Shown: positions 17,275 through 25,105 of the stretch, in pieces | How the letters are laid out: each line of letters starts with the position of its first letter | Numbering within the stretch: position 1 is the stretch's first letter | Origin: Novosphingobium sp. 9U | GTDB taxonomy: Bacteria; Pseudomonadota; Alphaproteobacteria; Sphingomonadales; Sphingomonadaceae | Direction: 5' to 3' | Assembly: GCF_902506425.1 (NCBI RefSeq) | Contig: NZ_LR732469.1 | Location: forward strand, 837,085 to 901,084 | DNA length: 64,000 bases | Position numbers and translations under genes: made by a program | Notes under the pieces: model-generated | What the model was told of the DNA's origin: nothing | What the model saw: only the letters and a program-made list of their open reading frames with translations | The model's database searches: none

Positions 17275-18471
17275 ATGTCGAGAGGACGTCATTTGGACCG
17301 GGTACAGCAGATTGGCGACGCCGCCGAGATCATGCTCGATTATGTCGAGAACAAAAAGACGTTCCAGACCGACCGTACCTTCAAGGTACCGACCCAAAGC
17401 TACACCGACCCCGACCAGTTCAAGGCGGAGATGGAGCTGGTGTTCAAGCGGGTTCCGCTGATGCTGGCGTTCACCGCGGAGCTGCCGAACCCGGGCGATT
17501 ACAAAGCGATGGAGGCGATCGGCCTGCCGGTGCTGATTGCGCGCGACAAGCAGGGCACGGTGCGCGCGTTCCTCAATGTCTGCTCGCACCGCGGGGCGCC
17601 GGTCGCAGCCGACGGACACGGCAACTGCGCGCGGTTCACCTGCAAGTACCATTCGTGGACTTACGGCCAGGACGGACGGCTGATCGGTATCTCCGAGGCG
17701 AGCACCTTCGGCGATGTCGACAAGAGCGCGATGGGCCTGCGGCAGCTTCCGTGCGAGGAGCGCAGCGGCATGATCTTCGTGTGCCTCACGCCCAATGCGC
17801 CGATGGATCTCGACAACCACTTTCGCGGTTTTCTGGAAGATTTCGACGCTCTCGATTTCGCGAACTGGACTTATCTCGGCAGCCGCACCATCGAAGGCGC
17901 CAACTGGAAAGTCGCCTACGACGGCTACCTCGAAGGCTATCACTTCAAGTCGCTGCACCCCGAGACGATCTTTCCGCGCACGCCGTCCAACTGCACGCAT
18001 TACGAGGGCTTCGGTCCCAACATGCGCATCGGCTTTCCGCAGCACTCGATCTGCGAGCAGCTGAAGGACGTGCCGCGGCAGGACTGGGGCACGCGCGAGA
18101 ACTATGGGTATGATTTCGTGCGTATCTTCTTCCCCAACGTGTCGATCTTCATCGCGCCGGAGATTACGCAAGTCGCGCAGCTCTTCCCCGGGCCGACGCC
18201 CGATCGCAACCGCACGGTGCTGAACTATCTGCGCCGCGATCCGGTGAAGGACGATGCCGACCGTGCAGGCGTGGAAGCGGCGATGAACTTCTTCCGCGAT
18301 GTCACCTTTCAGGAGGACTACCTGATCGGCCTGGAGATCCAGCGCGGCCTGGAGTCAGGCGCGCACGACGAACTCGTGTTCGGCCGCAATGAGCGCGGAA
18401 ATCAGTACTTCCACGAGTGGCTCAACTGGTACCTGGAGGACGACGCCTCGCAGCCCGAACCCCGGATGTAG
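17275..18471 (+). CDS. Rieske non-heme iron oxygenase, alpha subunit (398 aa)
   Basis: Aromatic-ring-hydroxylating-type oxygenase. The Rieske cluster ligands are C103/H105 (CSHRG) and C123/H126 (CKYHSW). The catalytic iron site is DGYLEGYHFKSLH, with H223 and H228. It would insert one or two oxygen atoms into a cyclic substrate using electrons from a ferredoxin and reductase. There is no small (beta) subunit gene beside it, as in alpha-only oxygenases such as KshA or phthalate dioxygenase types. It is followed after 4 bp by a TIM-barrel gene. Confidence 0.92.
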   Translation: MSRGRHLDRVQQIGDAAEIMLDYVENKKTFQTDRTFKVPTQSYTDPDQFKAEMELVFKRVPLMLAFTAELPNPGDYKAMEAIGLPVLIARDKQGTVRAFLNVCSHRGAPVAADGHGNCARFTCKYHSWTYGQDGRLIGISEASTFGDVDKSAMGLRQLPCEERSGMIFVCLTPNAPMDLDNHFRGFLEDFDALDFANWTYLGSRTIEGANWKVAYDGYLEGYHFKSLHPETIFPRTPSNCTHYEGFGPNMRIGFPQHSICEQLKDVPRQDWGTRENYGYDFVRIFFPNVSIFIAPEITQVAQLFPGPTPDRNRTVLNYLRRDPVKDDADRAGVEAAMNFFRDVTFQEDYLIGLEIQRGLESGAHDELVFGRNERGNQYFHEWLNWYLEDDASQPEPRM

Positions 18472-18475
18472 GCGG

Positions 18476-19264
18476 GTGCGCAAGCTCTCGCTCGCGTCGG
18501 GCGTGCTGCCCGAGTTCGGCGCTCTCGATGTGGTTCGCGCGGGCGCCGAGTCGGGGTTCGATGCGGTGGGACTGTGGGTCGATCCCGCAGTCTGGCGGGC
18601 GGCGGATACCCGCGCCGCAAAGTCTGCGCTCGCCGGTACGGACCTCGACCTGCTCGATGTCGAGGTGGTCTGGCTCAAGCCGGACACGCCCTTGGACGGG
18701 CACCGCAAGATCATCGACATAGGGATGGAGCTAGGTGCGGCCAACGTGCTGTGCGTCTCGTCCCATCCCGACGTGGAAACGACCGCTGACCAATTGGCGG
18801 CGCTTTGCCGGCACGCCGAGGCCTCGCAGATGCGGGTCGCGCTGGAGTTCGGGGTGTTCACTGCGGTCAATGATCTGAGCGCGGCGCTGGCGGTGGTCGA
18901 ACGTGTGGCGCACCCGCTGGCCGCAGTGCTGGTCGATCCGATCCACGTCGACCGCTCCGGCACCACAGTGGCGCAGATCGCCGCGATCGATCCGGCGCTG
19001 CTGCCCTACGCGCAGTTCTGCGATGCACCTGCGACCCGGCCCGATCTGGACGACTTCGATGCGGTCATCCACGATGCCATCGACTTGCGCGAGCAGTGCG
19101 GAGAGGGCGCGCTCCCGCTGACGGCCATGCTGGAGGCACTGCCCGGCGACATTCCGCTCTCGATCGAGCTGCGCTCAGCCGCTCTGCGCGACGCCTACAG
19201 CGACCCGACCGCCCGAGCGGTCGCCGTGCTCCAGGCAACGCGCGCCTGGCTGGGTGCGCGCTGA
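18476..19264 (+). CDS. Sugar phosphate isomerase/epimerase-like TIM-barrel protein (262 aa)
   Basis: AP-endonuclease-2/xylose-isomerase-like TIM barrel. It shows a repeating beta-alpha pattern with metal-ligand-type segments CVSSHPDVETT, VALEFGVFTAV, VLVDPIHVDRSG and LSIELRS. Family members isomerise, epimerise or dehydrate sugars, cyclitols and hydroxylated ring products. The start is a GTG at 18476, 4 bp after the Rieske stop; an in-frame ATG at 18389 lies inside the Rieske gene and is unlikely. Coupling to the oxygenase suggests it acts on the hydroxylated product, but this is inference. Confidence 0.8.
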   Translation: MRKLSLASGVLPEFGALDVVRAGAESGFDAVGLWVDPAVWRAADTRAAKSALAGTDLDLLDVEVVWLKPDTPLDGHRKIIDIGMELGAANVLCVSSHPDVETTADQLAALCRHAEASQMRVALEFGVFTAVNDLSAALAVVERVAHPLAAVLVDPIHVDRSGTTVAQIAAIDPALLPYAQFCDAPATRPDLDDFDAVIHDAIDLREQCGEGALPLTAMLEALPGDIPLSIELRSAALRDAYSDPTARAVAVLQATRAWLGAR

Positions 19265-19271
19265 GCCCAAG

Positions 19272-19958
19272 CTACCAGGCGTGCGGCTCGCCATTCCACT
19301 TGTAAAACCCGCCTGACATCTCGGGGGTGAGGCCCTCGGCCAAGGCGACGATCCCTTCGGCGCTCTCTTGCGGCGTGAGGTCGGCCTGCGGCCCACCCAT
19401 GTCGGTTTGCACCCAGCCCGGATGCACGCTGACCGCGATGACGCCGCGATCCTTCACGCCCAGCGCCAGCGACACCATCAGCCGGTGCAGCGCGGCCTTG
19501 GACGCCGAGTAGGACTCATAGCCCGCGTAGGGCCAGGTCGAGGCGCCGACTTGGCTGCCGAAACTGACGATCCGCGATCCTGCGGCGAGGCGGCGATTGA
19601 AGGCCTGGAAGACGCGCATCGGTCCACTGACGTTGACGTTGAACACGTCGGCCCAGTCGGCGAAGTCCGCGCTTTCCAGCTCGGACTGCGTGCTGCCCGA
19701 TACGCCTGCGACGTTGTAGAGCACGTCGATGGTGTCGCCGCCGGTGTCGGCCGCGCCTGCCTTCACTGAGGCATCGTCGCCCACGTCCATGGCGTGGACG
19801 GAAAGGAGGCCATTGGACGCGGCGGCCATGTCATTGAGCTCGCCGGTTCGGCTGGGATCGCGCACCAGCGCATAGACCCGGTCGCCCTTGGCGAGATGCA
19901 GGCGGACAAGCTCCAGCGCGATACCCCGTCCTGCGCCGGTGATTGCTACGTTCGCCAT
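19272..19958 (-). CDS. Short-chain dehydrogenase/reductase (228 aa)
   Basis: SDR of the csgA/carbonyl-reductase-like type: ITGAGRGIA nucleotide motif (last Gly replaced by Ala), NVAG, a Ser in VSFGSQVGA, and Y-x3-K as YSASK. The C-terminus is SGGFYKWNGEPHAW, a form common in this subgroup. ATG 19958 is chosen because GGGAG lies six bases upstream, directly next to the earlier ATG at 19964. It is divergent from Rieske oxygenase 2. Confidence 0.86.
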   Translation of the reverse strand: MANVAITGAGRGIALELVRLHLAKGDRVYALVRDPSRTGELNDMAAASNGLLSVHAMDVGDDASVKAGAADTGGDTIDVLYNVAGVSGSTQSELESADFADWADVFNVNVSGPMRVFQAFNRRLAAGSRIVSFGSQVGASTWPYAGYESYSASKAALHRLMVSLALGVKDRGVIAVSVHPGWVQTDMGGPQADLTPQESAEGIVALAEGLTPEMSGGFYKWNGEPHAW

Positions 19959-20041
19959 CGTCATCTCCCGAGAATGTTTCGCCCATGTGGGGACGAGGCC
20001 TGGCGCCATGCACCTGTTTTTTTTCGCAGGTGAGTGACGGG

Positions 20042-20066
20042 GCCACCCGGCAGCATAACGCTGGCA
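20042..20066 (+). promoter_or_regulatory. Shared 11-mer before Rieske oxygenase 2
   Basis: GCCACCCGGCA at 20042-20052 recurs exactly at 25009-25019 before Rieske oxygenase 3, at a similar distance from the ATG (96-97 bp against 87-88 bp). It is followed here by GCATAACGCTGG and there by ACCTATGACTTG. Confidence 0.4.
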
Positions 20067-20147
20067 AACCCGCGCGGACGCACAAGTCGGCGAGATGGCT
20101 CAATAATGCGGCAGGTCCCGTCAAGGCCCCGCGAGAGGACCAGGATC

Positions 20148-21470
20148 ATGAACGTTCAAAGCACCGTTTCGCGCTACTCGCCCGAGTTCGACATGCCGGT
20201 GCGCGGCGACACGATCACGGCCGAGCGCTACATCTCCAAGGAGTGGATGGACCTGGAGATGAAGAACGTCTGGCCCAAGGTCTGGCACCTGGGCGGCGTT
20301 CTGGCGGATCTGGAAGAGCCTGGCGACATCATCCGCCACAACTTCGCCAAGGAGTCGGTCATCATGGTCCGGCAGGAGGACGGCTCTATCCGGGCGTTCT
20401 ACAACGCTTGCCCGCACCGCGGGAACCGGCTGGTGCTGGGCGAGGCGACCAGCGTGCCCCGGATCGTGTGCAGCTACCACAACTGGACCTTCGATCTCGA
20501 CGGGACCCTGGCGAAAGTGCAGGATCCCGAGGACTTCGCCGGCGGCAGTCCATGCGGGCGCGTCCACTTGTCCGAGCTGCGCTGCGACACCTGGGGTCCC
20601 TTCGTATTCTGGTGCATGGACGACGACGTCGCGCCGCTGCATGAGTGGCTGGCGCCGTTCCCCGAGCGCTTGGCGGGGTATGGTCTCGAGAACTGGGTGC
20701 GCGTGCTCAATCTTTCGGTCGATTGCGAGTTCAACTGGAAGATCATCCGCGATAACTTCAACGAGAGCTATCACCTGCCCACCATCCACCCGGAGCTGGC
20801 GACCTTCATCAACGATGGCCTTCCCGATACGCTGTTCGAGATGTACCCCTCGGGTCACAATTCGATGTGGATGAAGGGCCATCAGGCGACCACGCGCGTC
20901 GACTACCACACTACCGAAGTGCCTGCCCCGCTCGACCAGATCGCGCGGGCCTGGGACATCGATCCGGCCGAGTACCACGGCCGCACCGGCGACCTGCGCG
21001 CGGCCGTGATCGAGGCCAAGCGGCGGCTCGGCCCCTCGCGCGGGTTCACCAACTATGACAGCATGACCGACCAGCAACTGGTCGACTACTTCCACTGCAC
21101 GCTGTTCCCCAACCTCACCCTGACGATGAGCCCGGAGCAGATGCAGGTCCTGCGCACCGAGCCGCACCCGACCGACCCCGAGAAGTGCGTGTTCCAGCAC
21201 TGGTGCCTCTATCCGCCGGTAGAAGGCATGCGCGAGGTGGAGACACCGATCGGCACCGTGCCGCTCCGGCACGACGCAGTTGCGCGCCACTCCGTCTATG
21301 GCGACGGCGTTTCGGTGGGCTTTGTCGCCGATCAGGACCTGTCGATCGGCACCAGCCAGCAGCAGGGCTTGAACTCGCGCGGGTTCAAGGGCTGCATCCT
21401 GCCCGATCAGGAGAAGCGCGTGCAGCGCTTCCACGAGTTGCTCAATGACATGGTGCACCCCGGCGCCTGA
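20148..21470 (+). CDS. Rieske non-heme iron oxygenase, alpha subunit (440 aa)
   Basis: Second Rieske oxygenase. Cluster ligands are C88/H90 (CPHRG) and C108/H111 (CSYHNW); the mononuclear iron site is DNFNESYHLPTIH with H209 and H214. ATG 20148 has a GAGGACCAGGA ribosome-site region; longer in-frame starts upstream read as non-coding. Length fits an alpha subunit of the benzoate/carnitine-oxygenase-like group. No beta subunit or reductase is adjacent. The stop codon lies in the loop of a 9-bp GC hairpin (21459-21479). Confidence 0.92.
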   Translation: MNVQSTVSRYSPEFDMPVRGDTITAERYISKEWMDLEMKNVWPKVWHLGGVLADLEEPGDIIRHNFAKESVIMVRQEDGSIRAFYNACPHRGNRLVLGEATSVPRIVCSYHNWTFDLDGTLAKVQDPEDFAGGSPCGRVHLSELRCDTWGPFVFWCMDDDVAPLHEWLAPFPERLAGYGLENWVRVLNLSVDCEFNWKIIRDNFNESYHLPTIHPELATFINDGLPDTLFEMYPSGHNSMWMKGHQATTRVDYHTTEVPAPLDQIARAWDIDPAEYHGRTGDLRAAVIEAKRRLGPSRGFTNYDSMTDQQLVDYFHCTLFPNLTLTMSPEQMQVLRTEPHPTDPEKCVFQHWCLYPPVEGMREVETPIGTVPLRHDAVARHSVYGDGVSVGFVADQDLSIGTSQQQGLNSRGFKGCILPDQEKRVQRFHELLNDMVHPGA

Positions 21471-21485
21471 GGCGCCGGGCTTAGC

Positions 21486-21842
21486 TCAGAGGGTTACCCC
21501 GAAGATCTCTGTCCGGGGCCAACCGTCTTCGCCGTAGACGGGCTCGATGCCGGCGACCGAGTAGATCTGCACCGCAAACCCGGTCAGCTCGAACCGGCCC
21601 AGATGCTCGCGCATGGCTTTGTACGAGCTATGCGCGAAGTGCTCGAGCAGCGCGCGTTCGCTCTCCCACTCCTCGTAGACGTGGATCAGGCCAGGATCGA
21701 GCGGGTCGACGGCCCAGTTGTATGCCACGCAGCCGTCTTCCTCACGGCTCGAAGCGATGTGTTGCGCGCCGCCGCGGATTATGGCGACGCAAGCCTCCTC
21801 GCCTCCGGCAAAGCGGAGCGTTCCGGCGACGATTAGGCGCAT
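21486..21842 (-). CDS. Antibiotic biosynthesis monooxygenase (ABM) family protein (118 aa)
   Basis: A small dimeric alpha+beta barrel of the ABM/quinol-monooxygenase family: LIVAGTLRFAGGEEACVAII at the start, then EDGCVAYNWAVDP and the family signature IHVYEEWESERALLEHFAHS. Such proteins oxidise quinols or anthrone-like compounds without cofactor, or act as stress-related dimers. The start overlaps the end of the VOC gene by 10 bp, so the two are translationally coupled. It is the last gene of the minus-strand operon that begins at 24961. Confidence 0.82.
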   Translation of the reverse strand: MRLIVAGTLRFAGGEEACVAIIRGGAQHIASSREEDGCVAYNWAVDPLDPGLIHVYEEWESERALLEHFAHSSYKAMREHLGRFELTGFAVQIYSVAGIEPVYGEDGWPRTEIFGVTL

Positions 21843-22378
21843 GACTGGTCCCCTGTGGTCTGTACCGGAATGGTCTGGATCGGGCGGATGGCGTCGCTCA
21901 TGTGGATCTCGAGGATCTCGAAGACATTGCCGAAGAAGTCGCGGCAGTAAGTGCCGGCGTAGCCGTGCTTCTGGCCGTCAGCATCGATGGTGATCGTCGA
22001 GAGATCGGGCGGCGTGTGCACGTGCAGGCCGGCGGCGACGATGCGCTCATGCACCGCCGCCACATCCTCGACTTGCAGCGCAATATGCGTGTACCCGTAT
22101 TCGTTGACGCTACGCCCCGGCTGAAGCGGCGCCTGGACGGGTGCGCTGTATTCGAACACCTCGATTTGCAGATTGCCCAGGCGGCAGAAGAACTGGCGCG
22201 CGGCGCTGCCCTGCAGACCCACGACCTTGTCGATGAAGGGATTGCCGGACCACTCCATCGGCGCGACCTCCTCTATTGCGCCCAGAATGCCGATGTAGAA
22301 CGCGCGCGCCTTGGCGAGGTCTGGAACCGAGACGCCGATGTGGTGGATGCCGACGATGCCGGGAAGACTGCTGACCAT
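21833..22378 (-). CDS. VOC/glyoxalase-fold protein (181 aa)
   Basis: Vicinal-oxygen-chelate fold: GIHHIGVSVPDLAKARAFY opens the first module with a metal-ligand His, and GYTHIALQVEDVAAVHERI opens the second. FFGNVFEILEI gives the last Glu ligand. Candidate activities are isomerase, epimerase, ring-cleavage or lyase; the two-module length of 181 residues is too short for a typical extradiol dioxygenase. ATG 22378 follows GAGAGGAAA. It is coupled to the ABM gene downstream. Confidence 0.82.
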   Translation of the reverse strand: MVSSLPGIVGIHHIGVSVPDLAKARAFYIGILGAIEEVAPMEWSGNPFIDKVVGLQGSAARQFFCRLGNLQIEVFEYSAPVQAPLQPGRSVNEYGYTHIALQVEDVAAVHERIVAAGLHVHTPPDLSTITIDADGQKHGYAGTYCRDFFGNVFEILEIHMSDAIRPIQTIPVQTTGDQSCA

Positions 22379-22391
22379 AGCCTGTTTCCTC

Positions 22392-22529
22392 TCAGGCCGG
22401 GGCCGCTGCAGCCGCCAGTGCGCTGAGGCCGCTGCGACGTGGCGCTGTTGAAACCGCCGCGGTGAGCGCAGCCGTCAGTCCTGCCGCGCCCGACTCGAGC
22501 ACGACGGCATCGCGTGCCTTGTTGGCCAT
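22392..22529 (-). pseudogene. Remnant of a FAD-binding (KstD/fumarate-reductase-like) dehydrogenase N-terminus
   Basis: A 45-codon frame with its own GGGAGAG site. It reads MANKARDAVVLESGAAGLTA and continues with ALTAAV, a short spacer and GLSALA. This copies the first beta-alpha-beta unit of flavoprotein dehydrogenases (typically D-VVV-GSGAAGLTAAL-AA), with the first Gly of GxGxxG replaced by Glu. The normal protein has 500 or more residues; here the frame stops after the second strand and the VOC gene begins 13 bp later. A decayed, internally deleted gene is the best reading; a genuine small protein is the alternative. Confidence 0.5.
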
Positions 22530-22564
22530 TTTTTCTCTCCCGCGGCTGTTTTGCGCCGCCTTGA

Positions 22565-23344
22565 TCAGACCTGGCTGAAGCCACCGTCCATCACGAGCTC
22601 GTCGCAGGTCATGTAGCTGGACGCGTCGGAGGCGAGGAACACGACGCCGCCCGCCATCTCCTCGGGCCGGCCCAGCCGGCCGATCGGGTGCGAGGCGTTC
22701 ATCCCGGCCAGCGCCGCGTCGCGCGAGGGTGCGGCGCCCAGCTCGACGTAACGCGCCATGATCGAGTTCAGCATCGGCGTGTCGATGCCGCCCGGATGCA
22801 CCGAGTTGACGCGAATGTTGTAGCCCAGCGCCGCGAACTCGGCGCCCAGGCACTTGCTGAGCATCTTGATTGCCGCCTTGCTGACGCAATAGGCGGCGTT
22901 GAACGCGGCTCCGCGCAAGCCGCCGACGCTGGAGAAATTGATGATCGAGGCGCCGCTGCTGCGGGCCTTGCCGCCTTGCTTCAGCAGGTCGAGCAGCACT
23001 TGCGTGCCGATGATGGCGGAGTCCACGTTGATCGCGTTGATCCGGTGGAACTCGGCGAGCGGCGTATCTTCGAACCTGGTGACAATCGAGAAGCCAGCGT
23101 TGTTCACCAGCACGTCGAGGCGGCCATAGCGGTCACGCACCAGCTGCTCCACGGCGCGCCAATCGGCTTCGCTGGTGACGTCGTGGCGCACGTAGTGGTC
23201 TGCGCTTTCGACCTCGGCGTCGTCCTTCAGGTCGGTCGCGATCACGACTGCGCCCTCGGCCTTCATGGCCTTGACGATCTCGCGGCCGATGCCACCGGCG
23301 GCGCCAGTCACGACGGCAACCACGTTGGGGAGGGCGATGGTCAT
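22565..23344 (-). CDS. Short-chain dehydrogenase/reductase (259 aa)
   Basis: Complete classical SDR set: TGAAGGIG, NNAG, a Ser in NFSSVGG, Y-x3-K as YCVSK, and C-terminal MDGGFSQV. Similar in type to hydroxysteroid and cyclohexanol dehydrogenases, so a cyclic alcohol/ketone substrate is plausible. ATG 23344 is taken as start; 15 upstream codons look spurious. It is third in the minus-strand SDR series, 22 bp after the previous gene. Confidence 0.88.
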   Translation of the reverse strand: MTIALPNVVAVVTGAAGGIGREIVKAMKAEGAVVIATDLKDDAEVESADHYVRHDVTSEADWRAVEQLVRDRYGRLDVLVNNAGFSIVTRFEDTPLAEFHRINAINVDSAIIGTQVLLDLLKQGGKARSSGASIINFSSVGGLRGAAFNAAYCVSKAAIKMLSKCLGAEFAALGYNIRVNSVHPGGIDTPMLNSIMARYVELGAAPSRDAALAGMNASHPIGRLGRPEEMAGGVVFLASDASSYMTCDELVMDGGFSQV

Positions 23345-23366
23345 GGTCTGGTGATCTCCGGTGAAG

Positions 23367-24185
23367 CTATTGCGCGGTCCAGCCGCCATCGATGACCAGC
23401 TCGGCGCCGGTCATGTAGGAGCTGTCGCTGGATGCGAGGAAGAATGCGGCACCCGCCAGCTCGGAAGGGTCGGCAAGGCGCCCGATCGGCGTCTTGCCGG
23501 CCATCATGTCGACCAGATCCTGCGTCTTCTGAGCGACGCCCTTGTCCACCCAGCGCTGGAAGCCTTCCTGCAGCAAGGGCGTGACGACGAAGCCGGGATG
23601 CAGCGAATTGGCGCGGATCGGCATCTTCTTCTCGGCGAATTCCAGCGCGATCGACTTGGTGAACAATCGCACCGCGCCCTTGCTGGCGTTGTATCCCGAC
23701 ACTTCGCTCAGGCCCACCAGACCCATGATCGAGCTGACGTTGATGATCGAGGCGCCGCCTTTCACATCGGCGCCGCTGCGCTCCATCAGCGGCACGAAGG
23801 TACGCACGCCCAGGAACACACCATCGACGTTGATGCCCATGATCTTGCGCCAGTCCTCGAGCGAGGTCGTAGCGACGGGGCCGGTCAGATCGATGCCCGC
23901 GTTGTTGACCAGCACGTGCAGCTTGCCATGCCGCTCCGTCACGGCGGTGAGCACGCTCTGCCAATCGTCCTCGCTGGTGACGTTCGCCTGCACGTAGCTG
24001 GCTGCCTGGCCGAGTCCAGCCAGCGTGCTTGTCACGGCGTCGCTATCGGGTGCCGAAAGGTCGGTCAGCACGACTTCGGCGCCTTCGGCCAGGAAACGCT
24101 CGACACAGGCGAGACCGATGCCGCGCAGGCCGCCGGAGACTAGTGCGACACGGCCCTTCAGCCGCTGCGAACCCAGAACGCTCAT
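23367..24185 (-). CDS. Short-chain dehydrogenase/reductase (272 aa)
   Basis: SDR with nucleotide motif SGGLRGIG (Ser for the usual Thr), NNAG, a Ser in NVSSIMG, Y-x3-K as YNASK, and C-terminal IDGGWTAQ. Alcohol/ketone interconversion with NAD(P)(H) is expected. ATG 24185 overlaps the stop of the preceding SDR gene as ATGA, so translation is coupled. Part of the operon 24961 to 21486. Confidence 0.88.
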   Translation of the reverse strand: MSVLGSQRLKGRVALVSGGLRGIGLACVERFLAEGAEVVLTDLSAPDSDAVTSTLAGLGQAASYVQANVTSEDDWQSVLTAVTERHGKLHVLVNNAGIDLTGPVATTSLEDWRKIMGINVDGVFLGVRTFVPLMERSGADVKGGASIINVSSIMGLVGLSEVSGYNASKGAVRLFTKSIALEFAEKKMPIRANSLHPGFVVTPLLQEGFQRWVDKGVAQKTQDLVDMMAGKTPIGRLADPSELAGAAFFLASSDSSYMTGAELVIDGGWTAQ

Positions 24186-24961
24186 ACGCCGTTCATCCCC
24201 GCAGTGGACGCGCCGTCCATGGTGAACTCGCTGCCCGAGCAGAACCGGGCCTCGTCGCTCGCCAGCCACGCCACCATGCCCGCCACCTCGTCGACTTGCG
24301 CCATGCGCCCCAATGGCGAGAGGCTCTGGTAGGCGGCGCGGGCGGCAGCAGGATCGGCCGACTTGTCGATCAGGTTTACGATCAAGGCGGTCTCAACCAC
24401 GCCGGGCAGCACCGCGTTGATCCTGATCTTGTACTTGCGGTTGCCGGCATGGACCGCGGCAGACTTGATCAACGCGATCACGGCGGCCTTGGAGACGGAG
24501 TAGGCGCAGAAGTTGCCCATGGCGCGGTGCGCGTTCATCGACGAGTTGACGATGATCGAGCCTTCCGGCCCTTCCGGATTGCGCGCCATCGCCCGCATCG
24601 CATGCTGCACGGTCAGCATCACGCCGGTCAGGTTCACGTTCATGACGTTGTTCCAGCCATCGATGGTGATGTCCTCGATGCTGGCGTCACCGCTTTCCGT
24701 GCCGGCATTGGCGAAGGCGATGTCGAGCCGTCCGTGCCGTTGCAGGATCGTGTCGATCAGCCCGTCCCACGCCGAGGCGTCGGTCACGTCGTGCTTGATG
24801 AACTGCGCGCCGGTTGCTGCGCAGACGGCATCGGCGGCCGCCTGGTTGGAGCCGGTGAACACCACGCTCGCCCCTTCGGCGCAGAGGCGCTCCACCGTTC
24901 CCGCGCCGATGCCGGAGGTCCCTCCGGTCACCAGCGCAACCTTGCCTTCAAGCCGCCGCAC
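24182..24961 (-). CDS. Short-chain dehydrogenase/reductase (259 aa)
   Basis: SDR with TGGTSGIG, ANAG for NNAG, a Ser in NSSMNAH, Y-x3-K as YSVSK, and C-terminal MDGASTAG. The start is a GTG at 24961 with GGGAGAA upstream; an ATG four bases earlier is out of frame. It heads a six-member minus-strand series (three SDRs, the flavoprotein remnant, VOC, ABM) and is divergent from Rieske oxygenase 3, so the two sides probably share control. Confidence 0.87.
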   Translation of the reverse strand: MRRLEGKVALVTGGTSGIGAGTVERLCAEGASVVFTGSNQAAADAVCAATGAQFIKHDVTDASAWDGLIDTILQRHGRLDIAFANAGTESGDASIEDITIDGWNNVMNVNLTGVMLTVQHAMRAMARNPEGPEGSIIVNSSMNAHRAMGNFCAYSVSKAAVIALIKSAAVHAGNRKYKIRINAVLPGVVETALIVNLIDKSADPAAARAAYQSLSPLGRMAQVDEVAGMVAWLASDEARFCSGSEFTMDGASTAGMNGV

Positions 24962-25008
24962 GGCATTCTCCCGCGTGTTATCTGAGCCTGAACATGATCT
25001 ATCGCGGC

Positions 25009-25037
25009 GCCACCCGGCAACCTATGACTTGAGCAAG
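25009..25037 (+). promoter_or_regulatory. Possible operator before Rieske oxygenase 3
   Basis: GCCACCCGGCA (25009-25019) is identical to 20042-20052. It overlaps a GCAACCTA core (25017-25024) shared with the site before Rieske oxygenase 1. The element lies in the divergent gap between the SDR operon and Rieske oxygenase 3. Confidence 0.4.
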
Positions 25038-25105
25038 GTGACGCCCGCTAGGCGATCGGGCAGACATGCCCCCAAACAGAAGTATGCTTTGGGAGTACGA
25101 AGCAC

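Noticed and set aside
21833..22378. VOC protein as an extradiol ring-cleavage dioxygenase
   Set aside because: It has only two short VOC modules and 181 residues; classical extradiol enzymes are longer and have a different His/His/Glu spacing. It stays a VOC protein of unknown reaction.
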